Shown here piece by piece: positions 16,024 through 25,006 of a DNA stretch of 50,557 nucleotides; within the stretch, counting starts at the first letter, position 1; each line of letters begins with the position of its first letter. Origin of the DNA: Clostridium sp. CAG:451 (GTDB lineage: Bacteria; Bacillota_I; Bacilli_A; RF39; UBA660); the NCBI GenBank assembly GCA_000438295.1, contig FR901073.1, positions 26,576-77,132 of the forward strand. Direction: 5' to 3'. The position numbers and the translations under genes were made by a program. The notes under the pieces are model-generated. The model searched no databases and was not told where the DNA came from. It saw nothing but the letters and a program-made list of their open reading frames with translations.

Positions 16024-16911
16024 ATGATAATTAATGTTATAAGAGGATTTTTTATGGCACTAGCTGATAGTGTGCCAGGAGTAAGTGGTGGAACAATAGC
16101 ATTTTTAATGGGGTTCTTTGATAAGTTTATTAATTCACTAAACTACTTATTAAAAGGAACAAAAGAGGAAAAAATTAAATCAATAAAATTCTTAGTAAAA
16201 CTATTCCTAGGATGGATTATTGGAATGGGCTTAGCTGTTACTATCTTAGCTAACTTATTTGACAAAGAAATATATAAAATGAGTTCCCTATTCTTAGGAT
16301 TTATAATAGCAGCAATTCCTGTCATGATTATAGAAGAAAAAGAAACAGTTAAAGGAAAATATATAAATATAATATGGGCTATTGTAGGAGCCTTAGCTGT
16401 TATACTACTATCATCATTAAAGATGGGAAGTAATCTAGACCTAACTCACTTAAATATAGGAATGTTTATCTATATCTTCATTGCTGGAATGCTTGCTATC
16501 TCTGCTATGGTTTTACCAGGAATATCAGGATCTACTATACTTTTATCATTCGGACTATATATACCAGTGATAAGTGGTGTTAAAGATTTCCTTCATTTTG
16601 ACCTTAGTAGTTTTCCACTTTTATTAGCACTAGGACTTGGAATCTTGTTTGGAGTAGCTACAGTACTAAGAATAATTAAAAAACTATTAGATAAACATCG
16701 TTCTGCTATGGTATATGCTATTATTGGAATGATGTTAGGTTCATTATATGCTATAGTAATAGGACCAACAACTCTAAAAGTACCACAAAATGCAATGACT
16801 CTTAAAACATTTAGTATTTTATTCTTTATTATAGGAGCAGTAATAGTAGTTGCTTTTCAACAACTTAAAAATCTTCCATTTTATAAAAAACAAATAGCTG
16901 AAGATGAATAA
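16024..16911 (+). CDS. popT: DUF368 membrane protein, PopT-like undecaprenyl-phosphate translocase
   Basis: A 295-residue polytopic membrane protein of the DUF368 family, whose members (PopT) were shown to return undecaprenyl phosphate, the wall lipid carrier, to the inner leaflet. The two halves each carry the diagnostic re-entrant motif: DSVPGVSGGT near residues 15-24 and LPGISGST near 163-170, consistent with an inverted repeat. About eight hydrophobic segments follow. The start has AAAGGTTGG upstream. Its stop codon is directly followed, with no spare base, by the stop of the convergent glycosyltransferase gene on the other strand. The family call is firm; the exact function rests on relatives. 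Confidence 0.88.
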   Translation: MIINVIRGFFMALADSVPGVSGGTIAFLMGFFDKFINSLNYLLKGTKEEKIKSIKFLVKLFLGWIIGMGLAVTILANLFDKEIYKMSSLFLGFIIAAIPVMIIEEKETVKGKYINIIWAIVGALAVILLSSLKMGSNLDLTHLNIGMFIYIFIAGMLAISAMVLPGISGSTILLSFGLYIPVISGVKDFLHFDLSSFPLLLALGLGILFGVATVLRIIKKLLDKHRSAMVYAIIGMMLGSLYAIVIGPTTLKVPQNAMTLKTFSILFFIIGAVIVVAFQQLKNLPFYKKQIAEDE

Positions 16912-18204
16912 TTAAATCTTTTCTATAACAAAAGAATAATAATAAATAGAAGAAGAATTAGTATGGATAGAAGATATTAATTCTTTTTCTTTATGGTAAA
17001 AAGGATAAATGGTAACAACTCTATATTTAGAATCAAGTGCCATTCTTATAATATCATTTCTAGTGAAATTATTTTGTTTATTAAAATTTTCATAATACCA
17101 ATTATCACTTAGTAATAAATTAATATTCTTAAGATAACTAATATTTTTAAACTCACCAATTATCCTTCCTTTATCCTTTAGATATGGTCTTAGACTATTA
17201 AGAAATAAAATAGGACTATCAACCTTTTCTAGATAATTACCAATAAAAATAGTATCAAAAGTGTTACCATTTAATTCATTTAAACAACTTACAGTTTTAA
17301 AAAACATATTACTAAACTTTCTCTTATTAGCATCTTCTTCAAGCAAAGTGATATTACTATTTCTAAAGAAGTACTTAATTCTTAAAGAAGATACTCCAAT
17401 AGATGAATTATAATCTAGAATATCTTTGGGTTTATTAGCAAGAAAGATAGAGGAATTTTTACTATTATCAAATTCAAAACAGGAAAAATGCCATTTATCT
17501 TCAAAAATAGCTCTATTCCTTAATATAAGAGAATTAAACTTATTAATATCTTCTCTAAAACTAGTACCCCTTTCATGATAGACAAAAGAATCATGACATA
17601 AAAATAACTTGTAAGAAGAAGATAGTATTTGTAAAGCTAAATCATTATCCTCAATATAACCAGGGCTGTATCTTTCATCTAACATCTTAATCTTATTAAT
17701 AACTTCTCTTCTAATAAGTAGACAAAAACCAGTAAGAAAAACTTTTTCTTCCCATCTATTACTATCACTTATATTATTTTTTATAGCCTTCATCTGCATA
17801 TCAATAAAATTTTTAAAGGTAAAACTACCTCCTTGTAGATTATCATTACAATTAGAAACAGGACCGACAGCTCCGATGTTAGGCTTAGAATATAAACACT
17901 TTCTCAAATTAGTTAACCAGTTAGTAGTTATAATAGTATCATTATTAAGAAGAAGAATATCATAACTTTTATTAGCCACACTAATACCTTGGTTACATCC
18001 AATTGGAAACCCTCTATTCTCCTTATTATAAATTACAGTAATGTCAGACTGAGTCTTTAACCAGTTAATAGTATCATCATTAGAATTATTATCTACTACA
18101 ATAATTTCATAAACCTCATTCTTAGTATATGTTTTAATACTTTCAATACACTTCTTAGTTTTCTCTAAATGATTATAAGTAAGAATAATAATACTAGTAC
18201 CCAT
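16912..18204 (-). CDS. GT2 glycosyltransferase with a C-terminal methyltransferase-like domain
   Basis: Residues 1-240 are a GT-A family 2 glycosyltransferase: SIIILTYNHLEKTKKCIESI, VVDNNSNDDT, NRGFPIGCNQGI, the DxD-like LLLNNDTIIT, LTGFCLLIRREV and SPGYIEDNDLALQ. After a linker, residues about 265-430 look like a Rossmann-type methyltransferase remnant: ILDYNSSIGVSSLRIK, VSCLNELNGNTFDTIFIGNYLEK, and FLNSLRPYLKDKGRIIGEF. The S-adenosylmethionine-binding glycine motif is degenerate, so this half may be inactive. It likely modifies a surface glycan or protein. It is a lone minus-strand gene between plus-strand genes, ending flush with popT. Confidence 0.85.
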   Translation of the reverse strand: MGTSIIILTYNHLEKTKKCIESIKTYTKNEVYEIIVVDNNSNDDTINWLKTQSDITVIYNKENRGFPIGCNQGISVANKSYDILLLNNDTIITTNWLTNLRKCLYSKPNIGAVGPVSNCNDNLQGGSFTFKNFIDMQMKAIKNNISDSNRWEEKVFLTGFCLLIRREVINKIKMLDERYSPGYIEDNDLALQILSSSYKLFLCHDSFVYHERGTSFREDINKFNSLILRNRAIFEDKWHFSCFEFDNSKNSSIFLANKPKDILDYNSSIGVSSLRIKYFFRNSNITLLEEDANKRKFSNMFFKTVSCLNELNGNTFDTIFIGNYLEKVDSPILFLNSLRPYLKDKGRIIGEFKNISYLKNINLLLSDNWYYENFNKQNNFTRNDIIRMALDSKYRVVTIYPFYHKEKELISSIHTNSSSIYYYSFVIEKI

Positions 18205-18344
18205 TATGTCACCTCATTAAAGAATATGATTCAAAATAACTATTAATAAATTTAACTAGTCGACATCTATTTACAATGAAAGTAAAGAAAACTATTCTTT
18301 TTTTCTTTAAATATTATATAATTGGTATAGGAATGAGGAGAGTT

Positions 18345-20156
18345 ATGAGAAATAAGATTAAATATTTTTTCTTAAGTATATTAACAGTTATAGCAATTTC
18401 TATTAATAAGAAAATGATTTATGAAAAACTATTACCTAATCTAAACATTTTAAAGCTAAGTTTTATTGTGATGGCTATTCTTACTATAGCTCTATATTTG
18501 TTTTATAAACGATATAATAAAAAGATTCATCCAATGAAACATATTTTAGCCCTTATATTTTCTTTATGTTGTGTAATAGGTAATAGCTATCAAGAAATAT
18601 CTTCTTGGGATTTAGTCTTTTCAAGTGTTCCATTATTCTTGATAAGTATAATACAAGTATTTTGTTATTATTACTTAATAAAGACTATATTCTGTTTTAT
18701 AGATACATTTTTAGAAAGAAAAGTAACTTATAAATTTAATACAAAGAATAAAATTATTAAACTTTTTAAAGAGCATCCATTCCTATTTTCATTAATAGTT
18801 ATATTACTATTTTGGTTGATTTATATGATAGCATTTTATCCATTAATACTATCAAAAGATCCAAGCTTTCAAATAAAACAGTTTTTTAATGTAAAAACTA
18901 AATATATAGATTATGTTATTCCCTTATCAGATAAAGTTAATCTTACTAATCATCATCCAGTCTTTCATACTATGCTTTTAGGTGGCTCTATTAAACTAGG
19001 AAGATTGATAGGCAGTGATAATTTAGGATTATTTATTTATGCTATTATGCAAAGTATTACACTTGCTAGTAGTTTAGCTTATACTATCTCTTATCTTTAT
19101 AAGAAAAAGAAATCATTAATATTATCATTTGTCTTACTTATGATTTATTCATTAGTACCAATGTTTCCTTTCTATGCAATGAGTGCAGTTAAAGATACAT
19201 TATATACTGCTATAATTATCTTCTTTGTTATAACATTGTTTACTATAATAGATAATAATAAAGAGATAAAAACATCTAAGTATGTAGTATTACTACTATT
19301 AAGTATCTTATTATATTTATTAAGAAATAATGGAATATATGTAGCAGTTGGTACTATTTTAGTACTAGCTATTTATAGAAGAAAAGAATTTATCTACTTA
19401 ATAGCTACTTTATTATTCGTGATAGGTACTTATATCTCTTACGATAAAATACTTTTACCAGCTTTAAAGATACCAGCAGGTAGTATAAGAGAAGAATTAT
19501 CAGTACCATTTCAACAAACAGCTAGATATGTAAAAGAACATGGAGATGAAATACCTTTAAAAGATAGAAAAAAGATAGATAAGTTACTAGAATATGATAC
19601 ATTAAAAGATAGATATAATCCTAATCTAGCAGATCCAGTAAAAAATAAATATAATAAATACACAACAAAGAAAGAGTTGAAAGACTACTTTAGAGTTTGG
19701 TGGAAAGAATTTTTAGTTCATCCAACTACTTATATAGAAGCGACATTAAATAATACCTATGGTTACTTTTATCCAGATACAGCTAATTGGTATATATACT
19801 CAGGAAAAAATTATAATAAGTTAATAACTGAAGATAATTTAGTTAACTATCACTATAATAAATTATCAACATTAAGAATGATACTTTCAGGTTATGGAAT
19901 TATCTTCCCTTACATACCTTTAATAGGACTAATATCTAATATAGGATTTTCTGCTATGGGATTAATTACCTTAATAGTTTATTTATTAACATCAAGGTAT
20001 AAAAAATATGTAATTGCTATGTTACCTAGCCTATTATCATTAGCAATATGTTTTATCTCACCAGCTAATACCTATTTCCGTTATACTATGCCATTTACTT
20101 TTCTAATGCCGTTTTATGTAAGCTATGTCTATTTATTATTAGTTAAAGATAATTAA
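18345..20156 (+). CDS. Polytopic membrane protein, DUF6020/GT-C-like
   Basis: A large membrane protein (about 603 residues from this start) with about 11-13 hydrophobic segments and one long extracytoplasmic stretch near residues 370-480. The segment DPSFQIKQFFN...NHHPVFHTMLLGG looks like the first-loop motif of DUF6020-type GT-C glycosyltransferases, with an acidic residue and an NHHP pair near the membrane. These use lipid-linked sugars outside the membrane. I prefer ATG 18345, with GAGGAG upstream and a possible TATAAT at 18317; an upstream ATG at 18276 would add 23 residues but has no ribosome binding site. It is divergent from the GT2 gene, a possible partner. Confidence 0.75.
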   Translation: MRNKIKYFFLSILTVIAISINKKMIYEKLLPNLNILKLSFIVMAILTIALYLFYKRYNKKIHPMKHILALIFSLCCVIGNSYQEISSWDLVFSSVPLFLISIIQVFCYYYLIKTIFCFIDTFLERKVTYKFNTKNKIIKLFKEHPFLFSLIVILLFWLIYMIAFYPLILSKDPSFQIKQFFNVKTKYIDYVIPLSDKVNLTNHHPVFHTMLLGGSIKLGRLIGSDNLGLFIYAIMQSITLASSLAYTISYLYKKKKSLILSFVLLMIYSLVPMFPFYAMSAVKDTLYTAIIIFFVITLFTIIDNNKEIKTSKYVVLLLLSILLYLLRNNGIYVAVGTILVLAIYRRKEFIYLIATLLFVIGTYISYDKILLPALKIPAGSIREELSVPFQQTARYVKEHGDEIPLKDRKKIDKLLEYDTLKDRYNPNLADPVKNKYNKYTTKKELKDYFRVWWKEFLVHPTTYIEATLNNTYGYFYPDTANWYIYSGKNYNKLITEDNLVNYHYNKLSTLRMILSGYGIIFPYIPLIGLISNIGFSAMGLITLIVYLLTSRYKKYVIAMLPSLLSLAICFISPANTYFRYTMPFTFLMPFYVSYVYLLLVKDN

Positions 20157-20160
20157 ATTC

Positions 20161-20189
20161 TTGAAAAACAAGCTTGTTAATGTTATTAT
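20161..20189 (+). promoter_or_regulatory. Promoter upstream of the cdaA region
   Basis: TTGAAA (20161-20166) and TATTAT (20184-20189) with a 17-base spacer, about 25 bases before the gene at 20214. Confidence 0.6.
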
Positions 20190-20213
20190 AAGAATAAGAA
20201 TAGAGGGTGAATG

Positions 20214-20723
20214 ATGGAAAACGTTATACATTTTTTTAGGGACACACTTAGTGGACCTAGTTATATAATTTATGTAATAGTATTAGTAATTTTAATTTTT
20301 GCATGTATTGGTTATATAGCAGAAAATAAACTTAAAGAGAAAAAACAGAAAGATAAATATGCTGAAGTAGCAAAACCAGGTGAAGTTGTTAAATCTTTAG
20401 AAGAAACAGCACCTATTCCTGTTGTTAATAATCCAGTTGAAGAAGTAAGTTCAAATCAGGCAGTAACACCAAATAGTAATCAACAAATTAAAGTAGCACC
20501 AGTTAATGAAAATGTGGTAAATAGTGTACCTTTACAGCCAGTAGCTATACCACCACAACAAATACAGCCAGTTATGGAACCACAAGTAGAAGTACAACCA
20601 GTAGGGATTAATCCTGTTTCACCAGTAGTCGAAGCACCAGTTCAATCAGTTAATCCAATCCCACAAGTTGTTCAAGAGTCTACCCAAACAGTTAATCCCG
20701 TTCCAGAACAAAAAATTAATTGA
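20214..20723 (+). CDS. Single-pass membrane protein with a Pro/Val/Gln-rich tail
   Basis: A 169-residue protein. A short N-terminal amphipathic part leads into one membrane helix (about residues 17-36), a short charged Lys-rich segment, and then a low-complexity tail of about 110 residues dominated by Pro, Val, Gln and Asn (repeated PVQPV/NPVP-like units). No enzyme domain is visible. GAGGGTGA precedes tandem ATGs at 20211 and 20214. It lies about 50 bases before cdaA and may be cotranscribed with it; a role as an envelope tether is a guess. It ends with TGA, showing TGA is a stop codon here. Confidence 0.7.
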   Translation: MENVIHFFRDTLSGPSYIIYVIVLVILIFACIGYIAENKLKEKKQKDKYAEVAKPGEVVKSLEETAPIPVVNNPVEEVSSNQAVTPNSNQQIKVAPVNENVVNSVPLQPVAIPPQQIQPVMEPQVEVQPVGINPVSPVVEAPVQSVNPIPQVVQESTQTVNPVPEQKIN

Positions 20724-20774
20724 TTACAAAATAATTAAAATATAGTATACTAATAAGAGGTAAGGAGGAATGTT

Positions 20775-21608
20775 ATGGTCATTACAGCAACAACAGTAAT
20801 TACAATTATTAAGAAAATTATTGATATATCGATAGTTTGGTTAATGGTTTATATATTATTAAAAAGTATTAGAAATAATGTAAAATTGACGCTTCTATTT
20901 AAGGGTGTCATTATTATCGTATTTTTGAAAGTAATAAGTGATAAATGTGGTTTTACCACTGTAGGAGTTTTACTTGAATATATTATCATGTATGGACCAC
21001 TTGCACTTATTGTTATTTTCCAACCAGAAATACGTAATATATTAGAACAGTTAGGAAGAAATCAATTACTTGGTAGACATAAGGTTCTAACTGTAGATGA
21101 GAGAGAACATTTAGTTTATGAACTTATTCAAGCCCTAGACTATTTAAGAAAAAATCGTATAGGAGCTTTAATTGTAATAGAGCGAGATGTAAGTTTAGGA
21201 AACTATATAGATAAAGCTAAAAAAGTATATGCTGATTTAACAAGTGACTTACTAGGAGCTATCTTCTATGAAGGTAACCCATTACATGATGGTGGAGTAA
21301 TTATTCAAGGAGATCGTATAACTTGTGCTGGAGCAGTATTTCCAACAAGTAGTAGTACTAAAATAAATAAACATGTTGGTACAAGACATAGAGCTGCTTT
21401 AGGATTAGCAGAAGAAACAGATGCTATTTGTCTAGTTGTTTCTGAAGAGACTGGACGTTTATCAGTAGCTATTAAGGGAGAACTTTATTATAACTTATCA
21501 CTAGATGATGTTAGAATGATGTTAATAGATGAATTAAAACCAAAGACAAATAGTACTTATGATCAAGAAGAAATAGAAGAGGAAGAATTATATGAAGAAG
21601 ATATGTAG
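20775..21608 (+). CDS. cdaA: Diadenylate cyclase CdaA
   Basis: A membrane-bound enzyme that joins two ATP into cyclic di-AMP, the essential signal controlling potassium and wall homeostasis in Firmicutes. It has three N-terminal membrane helices (residues about 8-95), then the DAC domain. The active-site motifs are visible as NPLHDGGVII (the usual DGA is DGG here) and GTRHRAALGLAEETD, plus VVSEETG. 277 residues, normal length. TAAGGAGG precedes ATG 20775. Its end overlaps cdaR by 17 bases, preserving the cdaA-cdaR pair. glmM, the usual third gene, is absent from this locus. Confidence 0.95.
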   Translation: MVITATTVITIIKKIIDISIVWLMVYILLKSIRNNVKLTLLFKGVIIIVFLKVISDKCGFTTVGVLLEYIIMYGPLALIVIFQPEIRNILEQLGRNQLLGRHKVLTVDEREHLVYELIQALDYLRKNRIGALIVIERDVSLGNYIDKAKKVYADLTSDLLGAIFYEGNPLHDGGVIIQGDRITCAGAVFPTSSSTKINKHVGTRHRAALGLAEETDAICLVVSEETGRLSVAIKGELYYNLSLDDVRMMLIDELKPKTNSTYDQEEIEEEELYEEDM

Positions 21609-22950
21609 AGGAATTGGAAAATTATTTTCCCATATAGGAGCTTTCTTTGATCGTATTTTAATTACTCCCATTACAAAATTGATTTTAAAGATAACAGACT
21701 TTTCAAAAAAGAATGCTAAAAGTATTGAAAGATTTTTAGGTAGAAAACAAACACTAATAGTTATTAGTTTATTAGTAGCATTATGTATATTCTTTATAAT
21801 AGATGGTGAAAGTAGTGCTACTATAGACCAATATGCTGAAGTATTATATGACCAACCAGTAACAGCTACTTATAATGAAGAAGCTTATGTGGTAGAAGGA
21901 TTACCTAAGACTGTAGATATAACTTTAGTCGGACAAAAAAGACATATTTTCTTAGCAAAACAATCACCTAGTGAAGGAGTAAATGTTGATTTGACTGGAT
22001 TAAAACCAGGACAACATAAAGTAACATTAAAATATAGTCAAAGACTTAAATCACTAGATTATAGATTAGATCCATCAACAGTAACAATTACTATTTATGA
22101 TAAAGTAAGTGCTACTAGAACATTAACTTATGATATCTTACATAAAGATAATTTAGATAGTAAGTTAAATATTGATAAAGTAGAACTTGATAGAAGTGAA
22201 GTTATTATCAAAGGAGCTGAACAAAAGCTTAAGAAAGTAGCTACTGTTAAAGCGTTAGTTGATGTAGATGATTTTGCTAATCCAGAACCTGGGGAAATGA
22301 CACTTAAGAATGTTCAATTAGTAGCTTATGATACAAATGGAAAAGTAGTTGATGTAGAAATAGTACCTAAGAGTGTAACTGCTAAAGTAACTATTACATC
22401 ACCTAGTAAAGAAGTTCCATTAAAGATAGTACCAAAAGGAGATTTAGCCTTTGGAAAAGCAATTAAGTCACTAAGTACAAGTATTAATAATGTAACTATC
22501 TATGGTAGTGAAGAATCATTAGCTAGTATTTCTTCTTTACCAGTTGAAATTGATGTAACTGGTCTTGAAAAGAGTAAAGACTATACAGTAACACTTAAGA
22601 AACCAACCGGTGTAACTGATATTAGTGCTAAGACAGTAACAGTAAAAGTAGCCGTTGATGATTCAACTGTTAAAGAGTTCCAAGATATATCTATTGCTAC
22701 TGAAAACTTAGATACATCTAAATATAAAGTACAAGCATCTAGTGAAGCTGATAGTAAAGTAACAGTAGTAGTTAAAGGTAGTAAATCAATTATTGATAAT
22801 ATTGATCAGTCAATTATTAAAGCTTATGTAGACTTAAAAGACTTAGGTGTAGGAGAACATGAAGTAGAAGTTAAAGTAACTGGTGATGATGTAAAATTAA
22901 CTTACACACCTAAAGTTAAGAAAGTAAAAGTAAAAATTACTGCAAAATAA
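21592..22950 (+). CDS. cdaR: CdaA regulator CdaR (YbbR repeats)
   Basis: The membrane-anchored regulator that binds CdaA and modulates cyclic di-AMP synthesis. It has one membrane helix (about residues 54-74) followed by about four YbbR beta-domains of about 80 residues, seen from the recurring pattern of vexlkglxxgxhxvxl and T-V-x-V segments (for example VDLTGLKPGQHKVTLKY, VEIDVTGLEKSKDYTVTLKK, VDLKDLGVGEHEVEVKV). 452 residues. The start ATG lies inside the last codons of cdaA, indicating translational coupling, and a terminator follows immediately at 22951. Confidence 0.93.
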   Translation: MKKICRGIGKLFSHIGAFFDRILITPITKLILKITDFSKKNAKSIERFLGRKQTLIVISLLVALCIFFIIDGESSATIDQYAEVLYDQPVTATYNEEAYVVEGLPKTVDITLVGQKRHIFLAKQSPSEGVNVDLTGLKPGQHKVTLKYSQRLKSLDYRLDPSTVTITIYDKVSATRTLTYDILHKDNLDSKLNIDKVELDRSEVIIKGAEQKLKKVATVKALVDVDDFANPEPGEMTLKNVQLVAYDTNGKVVDVEIVPKSVTAKVTITSPSKEVPLKIVPKGDLAFGKAIKSLSTSINNVTIYGSEESLASISSLPVEIDVTGLEKSKDYTVTLKKPTGVTDISAKTVTVKVAVDDSTVKEFQDISIATENLDTSKYKVQASSEADSKVTVVVKGSKSIIDNIDQSIIKAYVDLKDLGVGEHEVEVKVTGDDVKLTYTPKVKKVKVKITAK

Positions 22951-22972
22951 AAGAGCAATATGCTCTTTTTTT
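22951..22972. terminator. Bidirectional terminator between cdaR and the DUF378 gene
   Basis: AAGAGCA and TGCTCTT around ATA, with seven T on the plus strand and TTTTATTTT on the minus strand. It lies between two convergent genes and can serve both. Confidence 0.8.
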
Positions 22973-23165
22973 AGTCGCGTTCAAATAAGTAGCTTATGTC
23001 AATTAGACCAGCAATACCAATAACTATATATATAATTCTAGCAATAATATTATCAGTTCCTCCAAATAAAGATGCTACAAGGTCAATACTGAATAAACCA
23101 ACAAAAGCCCAGTTAATAGCACCAATAATAATTAATACTAAACAAATCTTTTTTAATATGTCCAT
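22971..23165 (-). CDS. DUF378 small membrane protein
   Basis: A 64-residue protein with two membrane helices (about residues 4-24 and 40-58) joined by a short loop containing DLVASLFGG, the pattern of the DUF378/YuzA family. Conserved in Firmicutes, with no established function. A GGAGG-type site lies upstream on the minus strand (CCTCC at 23170-23174). It is a single-gene transcript facing cdaR. Confidence 0.8.
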   Translation of the reverse strand: MDILKKICLVLIIIGAINWAFVGLFSIDLVASLFGGTDNIIARIIYIVIGIAGLIDISYLFERD

Positions 23166-23276
23166 ACATTTCCTCCTTTTTCTTTCTTAGTATTTGTAGT
23201 AAATTTAAAATTATTCATGAATATTTAAATAAAAAAATTAATATAATGAAATGAAACTATAAATGAGGTGAATATA

Positions 23277-24275
23277 TTGAAAAAGATTGGTCTTTTATTG
23301 CTACTTTCTGTTTTTCTTATTACGGGGTGTGCAAAAGATAGTGAAGAAAATATCCTAAAAAAAATGTCCAAAGATATAACTAATAGTAAAGGATATATTT
23401 TAACAGGAAAACTAGAAGTAGTTAATAATGACGATACTTATAATTATGAAGTGACATCAGCTTATAAGAAAGGTGATTATTATCGTATCAGTTTAAAAAA
23501 TACTGCAAATGATCATGAACAAATAATTTTAAAAAATGATGATGGTGTCTATGTTTTAACACCAAGTCTTAAAAAGAGTTTTAAATTTCAAAGTGATTGG
23601 CCATATAACAATTCTCAAGTATATTTACTACAATCAATTATTAGTGATATAGAAAATGATAGCAAAGCGACAATGGAAAAAGAAAAAGGTAATTATGTAT
23701 TTACTAGTACGGTTAATTATCCCAATAATCGAAACTTAATAAAACAAAAAGTAACAGTTGATAAGAAAACGATGGTTAAAAAAGTAGTAGTACTTAATGA
23801 TAATGATGTTCCAAAAATCACTCTTAATGTCAAAAATACTGATAAAAATCCAAAATTTAGTAAAAACTATTTTGAAATAGAAGACATAATGAATACTGTT
23901 GAAACTAATGAGGAACAAACTAAAGAAACTAGTAGTATTGATGATATAATTTATCCATTAGTTGTTCCAGAAGGAACTAAGTTAAAGAGTGAAGAAAAAC
24001 TTAATAAGACAGGTGGAGAAAGAGTAATTTTAACCTTTGAAGGGGAAAAACCATTCTTATTAGTAGAAGAGACGGTTAAACAAGAAGAGGAGCTAACTAT
24101 TATTCCTACGATGGGTGAACCATATATGTTTATGGATACTATAGGAGCATTATCTGATAATTCCCTTACTTGGAGTAGTGGTAACATGGAGTATTACTTA
24201 GTAAGTGATGTAATGAATCAAGAAGAATTGATAGAAGTTGCTTCTTCAATAAATGTTTTACCTACTATGAAATAG
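23277..24275 (+). CDS. GerS/LolA-like lipoprotein with a DUF4367-like C-terminal domain
   Basis: A lipoprotein of about 332 residues. The N-terminus (MKKIGLLLLLSVFLITGC) has a clear lipobox, with the Cys to be lipidated. The first part (about 25-200) looks like the LolA/GerS fold: alternating strands such as GYILTGKLEVVNND and YKKGDYYRISLKN. The rest (about 230-330) resembles DUF4367, a common Firmicute extracytoplasmic domain. The start is TTG 23277, with GAGGTG six bases upstream; a GTG at 23268 lies inside that site. Its role at the membrane surface is unknown. A terminator follows at 24273. Confidence 0.78.
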   Translation: MKKIGLLLLLSVFLITGCAKDSEENILKKMSKDITNSKGYILTGKLEVVNNDDTYNYEVTSAYKKGDYYRISLKNTANDHEQIILKNDDGVYVLTPSLKKSFKFQSDWPYNNSQVYLLQSIISDIENDSKATMEKEKGNYVFTSTVNYPNNRNLIKQKVTVDKKTMVKKVVVLNDNDVPKITLNVKNTDKNPKFSKNYFEIEDIMNTVETNEEQTKETSSIDDIIYPLVVPEGTKLKSEEKLNKTGGERVILTFEGEKPFLLVEETVKQEEELTIIPTMGEPYMFMDTIGALSDNSLTWSSGNMEYYLVSDVMNQEELIEVASSINVLPTMK

Positions 24276-24296
24276 TCTAGAAATAGACTGTTTTTT
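24273..24296 (+). terminator. Terminator after the GerS/LolA-like gene
   Basis: TAGTCTA and TAGACTG form a seven-pair stem (one wobble) around GAAA, followed by six T. Confidence 0.8.
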
Positions 24297-24309
24297 GTAT
24301 CTAAATTAA

Positions 24310-24340
24310 TAAAAAAAGTACTAATTTGAAAATCAGTACT
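24310..24340 (-). terminator. Terminator of the minus-strand DUF6560-like gene
   Basis: On the minus strand AGTACTGATT and AATTAGTACT (one wobble) form a ten-pair stem around a 4-nt loop, followed by T7. The stop codon of the gene lies at the start of the hairpin. Confidence 0.75.
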
Positions 24341-24866
24341 AATCTAATTTATTATAGCTTTTTAATGTATTCATTAATAATTCGTAATTATCACAAGAAT
24401 CTTCTATTTTAATTGTTGAATTGTTAGTAGAAAAATGTAAAATTATTCTTTCTGCTATACCATTTTGTGTTTGCTTGGTTTGTACTTCAACCTTTGATAT
24501 GTCAGTTATGAGAAATTCTTTTTCTTTATGTAAGAATGAAGAAAATATCATTTTTTCATTATGTACAACTAATTTCCATTTAATTGACCAAAGAATACCA
24601 AACATGCCAATTCCCATAATTACGGTTGTCATTACTATATGTCCAGTTGTTACAGTAGGGTTTCCAGTAAGCATTACAAGGAAAAAAAGTAGAAACATTA
24701 CTAAACCAAGTCCAAAAAGAACTTTAAACACTGCTGGCAAAAGCAATGAGATAGTTACTGTGTAATTTGAACTATCGCTATTATTAATCTCATTTTTAGT
24801 ATGCAATTCCTTTGTAACTATGCCGATTATTAAAAAACTTATAGCACTAATAATATACTTAATCAT
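24339..24866 (-). CDS. DUF6560-like membrane protein
   Basis: A 175-residue protein: short N-terminal helix, two adjacent membrane helices in the middle (about residues 38-66 and 75-95), then a C-terminal PH-like beta domain (KLVVHNEKMIFSSFLHKEKEFLITDISKVEVQTKQ...RIILHFSTNN) of the kind found in DUF6560. It is the same length and layout as the protein at 38494-39021, so the two are probably paralogs. No good ribosome binding site is visible upstream of the ATG, so the start is less certain than in neighbours. Function unknown. Confidence 0.68.
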   Translation of the reverse strand: MIKYIISAISFLIIGIVTKELHTKNEINNSDSSNYTVTISLLLPAVFKVLFGLGLVMFLLFFLVMLTGNPTVTTGHIVMTTVIMGIGMFGILWSIKWKLVVHNEKMIFSSFLHKEKEFLITDISKVEVQTKQTQNGIAERIILHFSTNNSTIKIEDSCDNYELLMNTLKSYNKLD

Positions 24867-24954
24867 TTTATAAACAACACATCTACATCAATGGTACATG
24901 TTTTAATTATGTATTGCAACATTAATTATAAAGTCATATAAACAATCATAATGA

Positions 24955-24983
24955 TTGACGTTAAGAACTTTTTTTTCTATAAT
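24955..24983 (+). promoter_or_regulatory. Promoter of asnS
   Basis: TTGACG (24955-24960) and TATAAT (24978-24983) with 17 bases between, about 24 bases before the start. There is no T-box leader: the transcript would start close to the ribosome binding site. Confidence 0.75.
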
Positions 24984-25006
24984 ATTAGAAGAAGAGGAGG
25001 ACTACT

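Noticed and set aside
22996..23190. 64-residue plus-strand frame opposite the DUF378 gene
   Set aside because: It mirrors a real gene on the other strand, lacks a ribosome binding site and has no family-like pattern.
24867..25006. Possible T-box leader before asnS
   Set aside because: No T-box motif or specifier stem; the promoter places the transcript start about 15-20 bases before the ribosome binding site.
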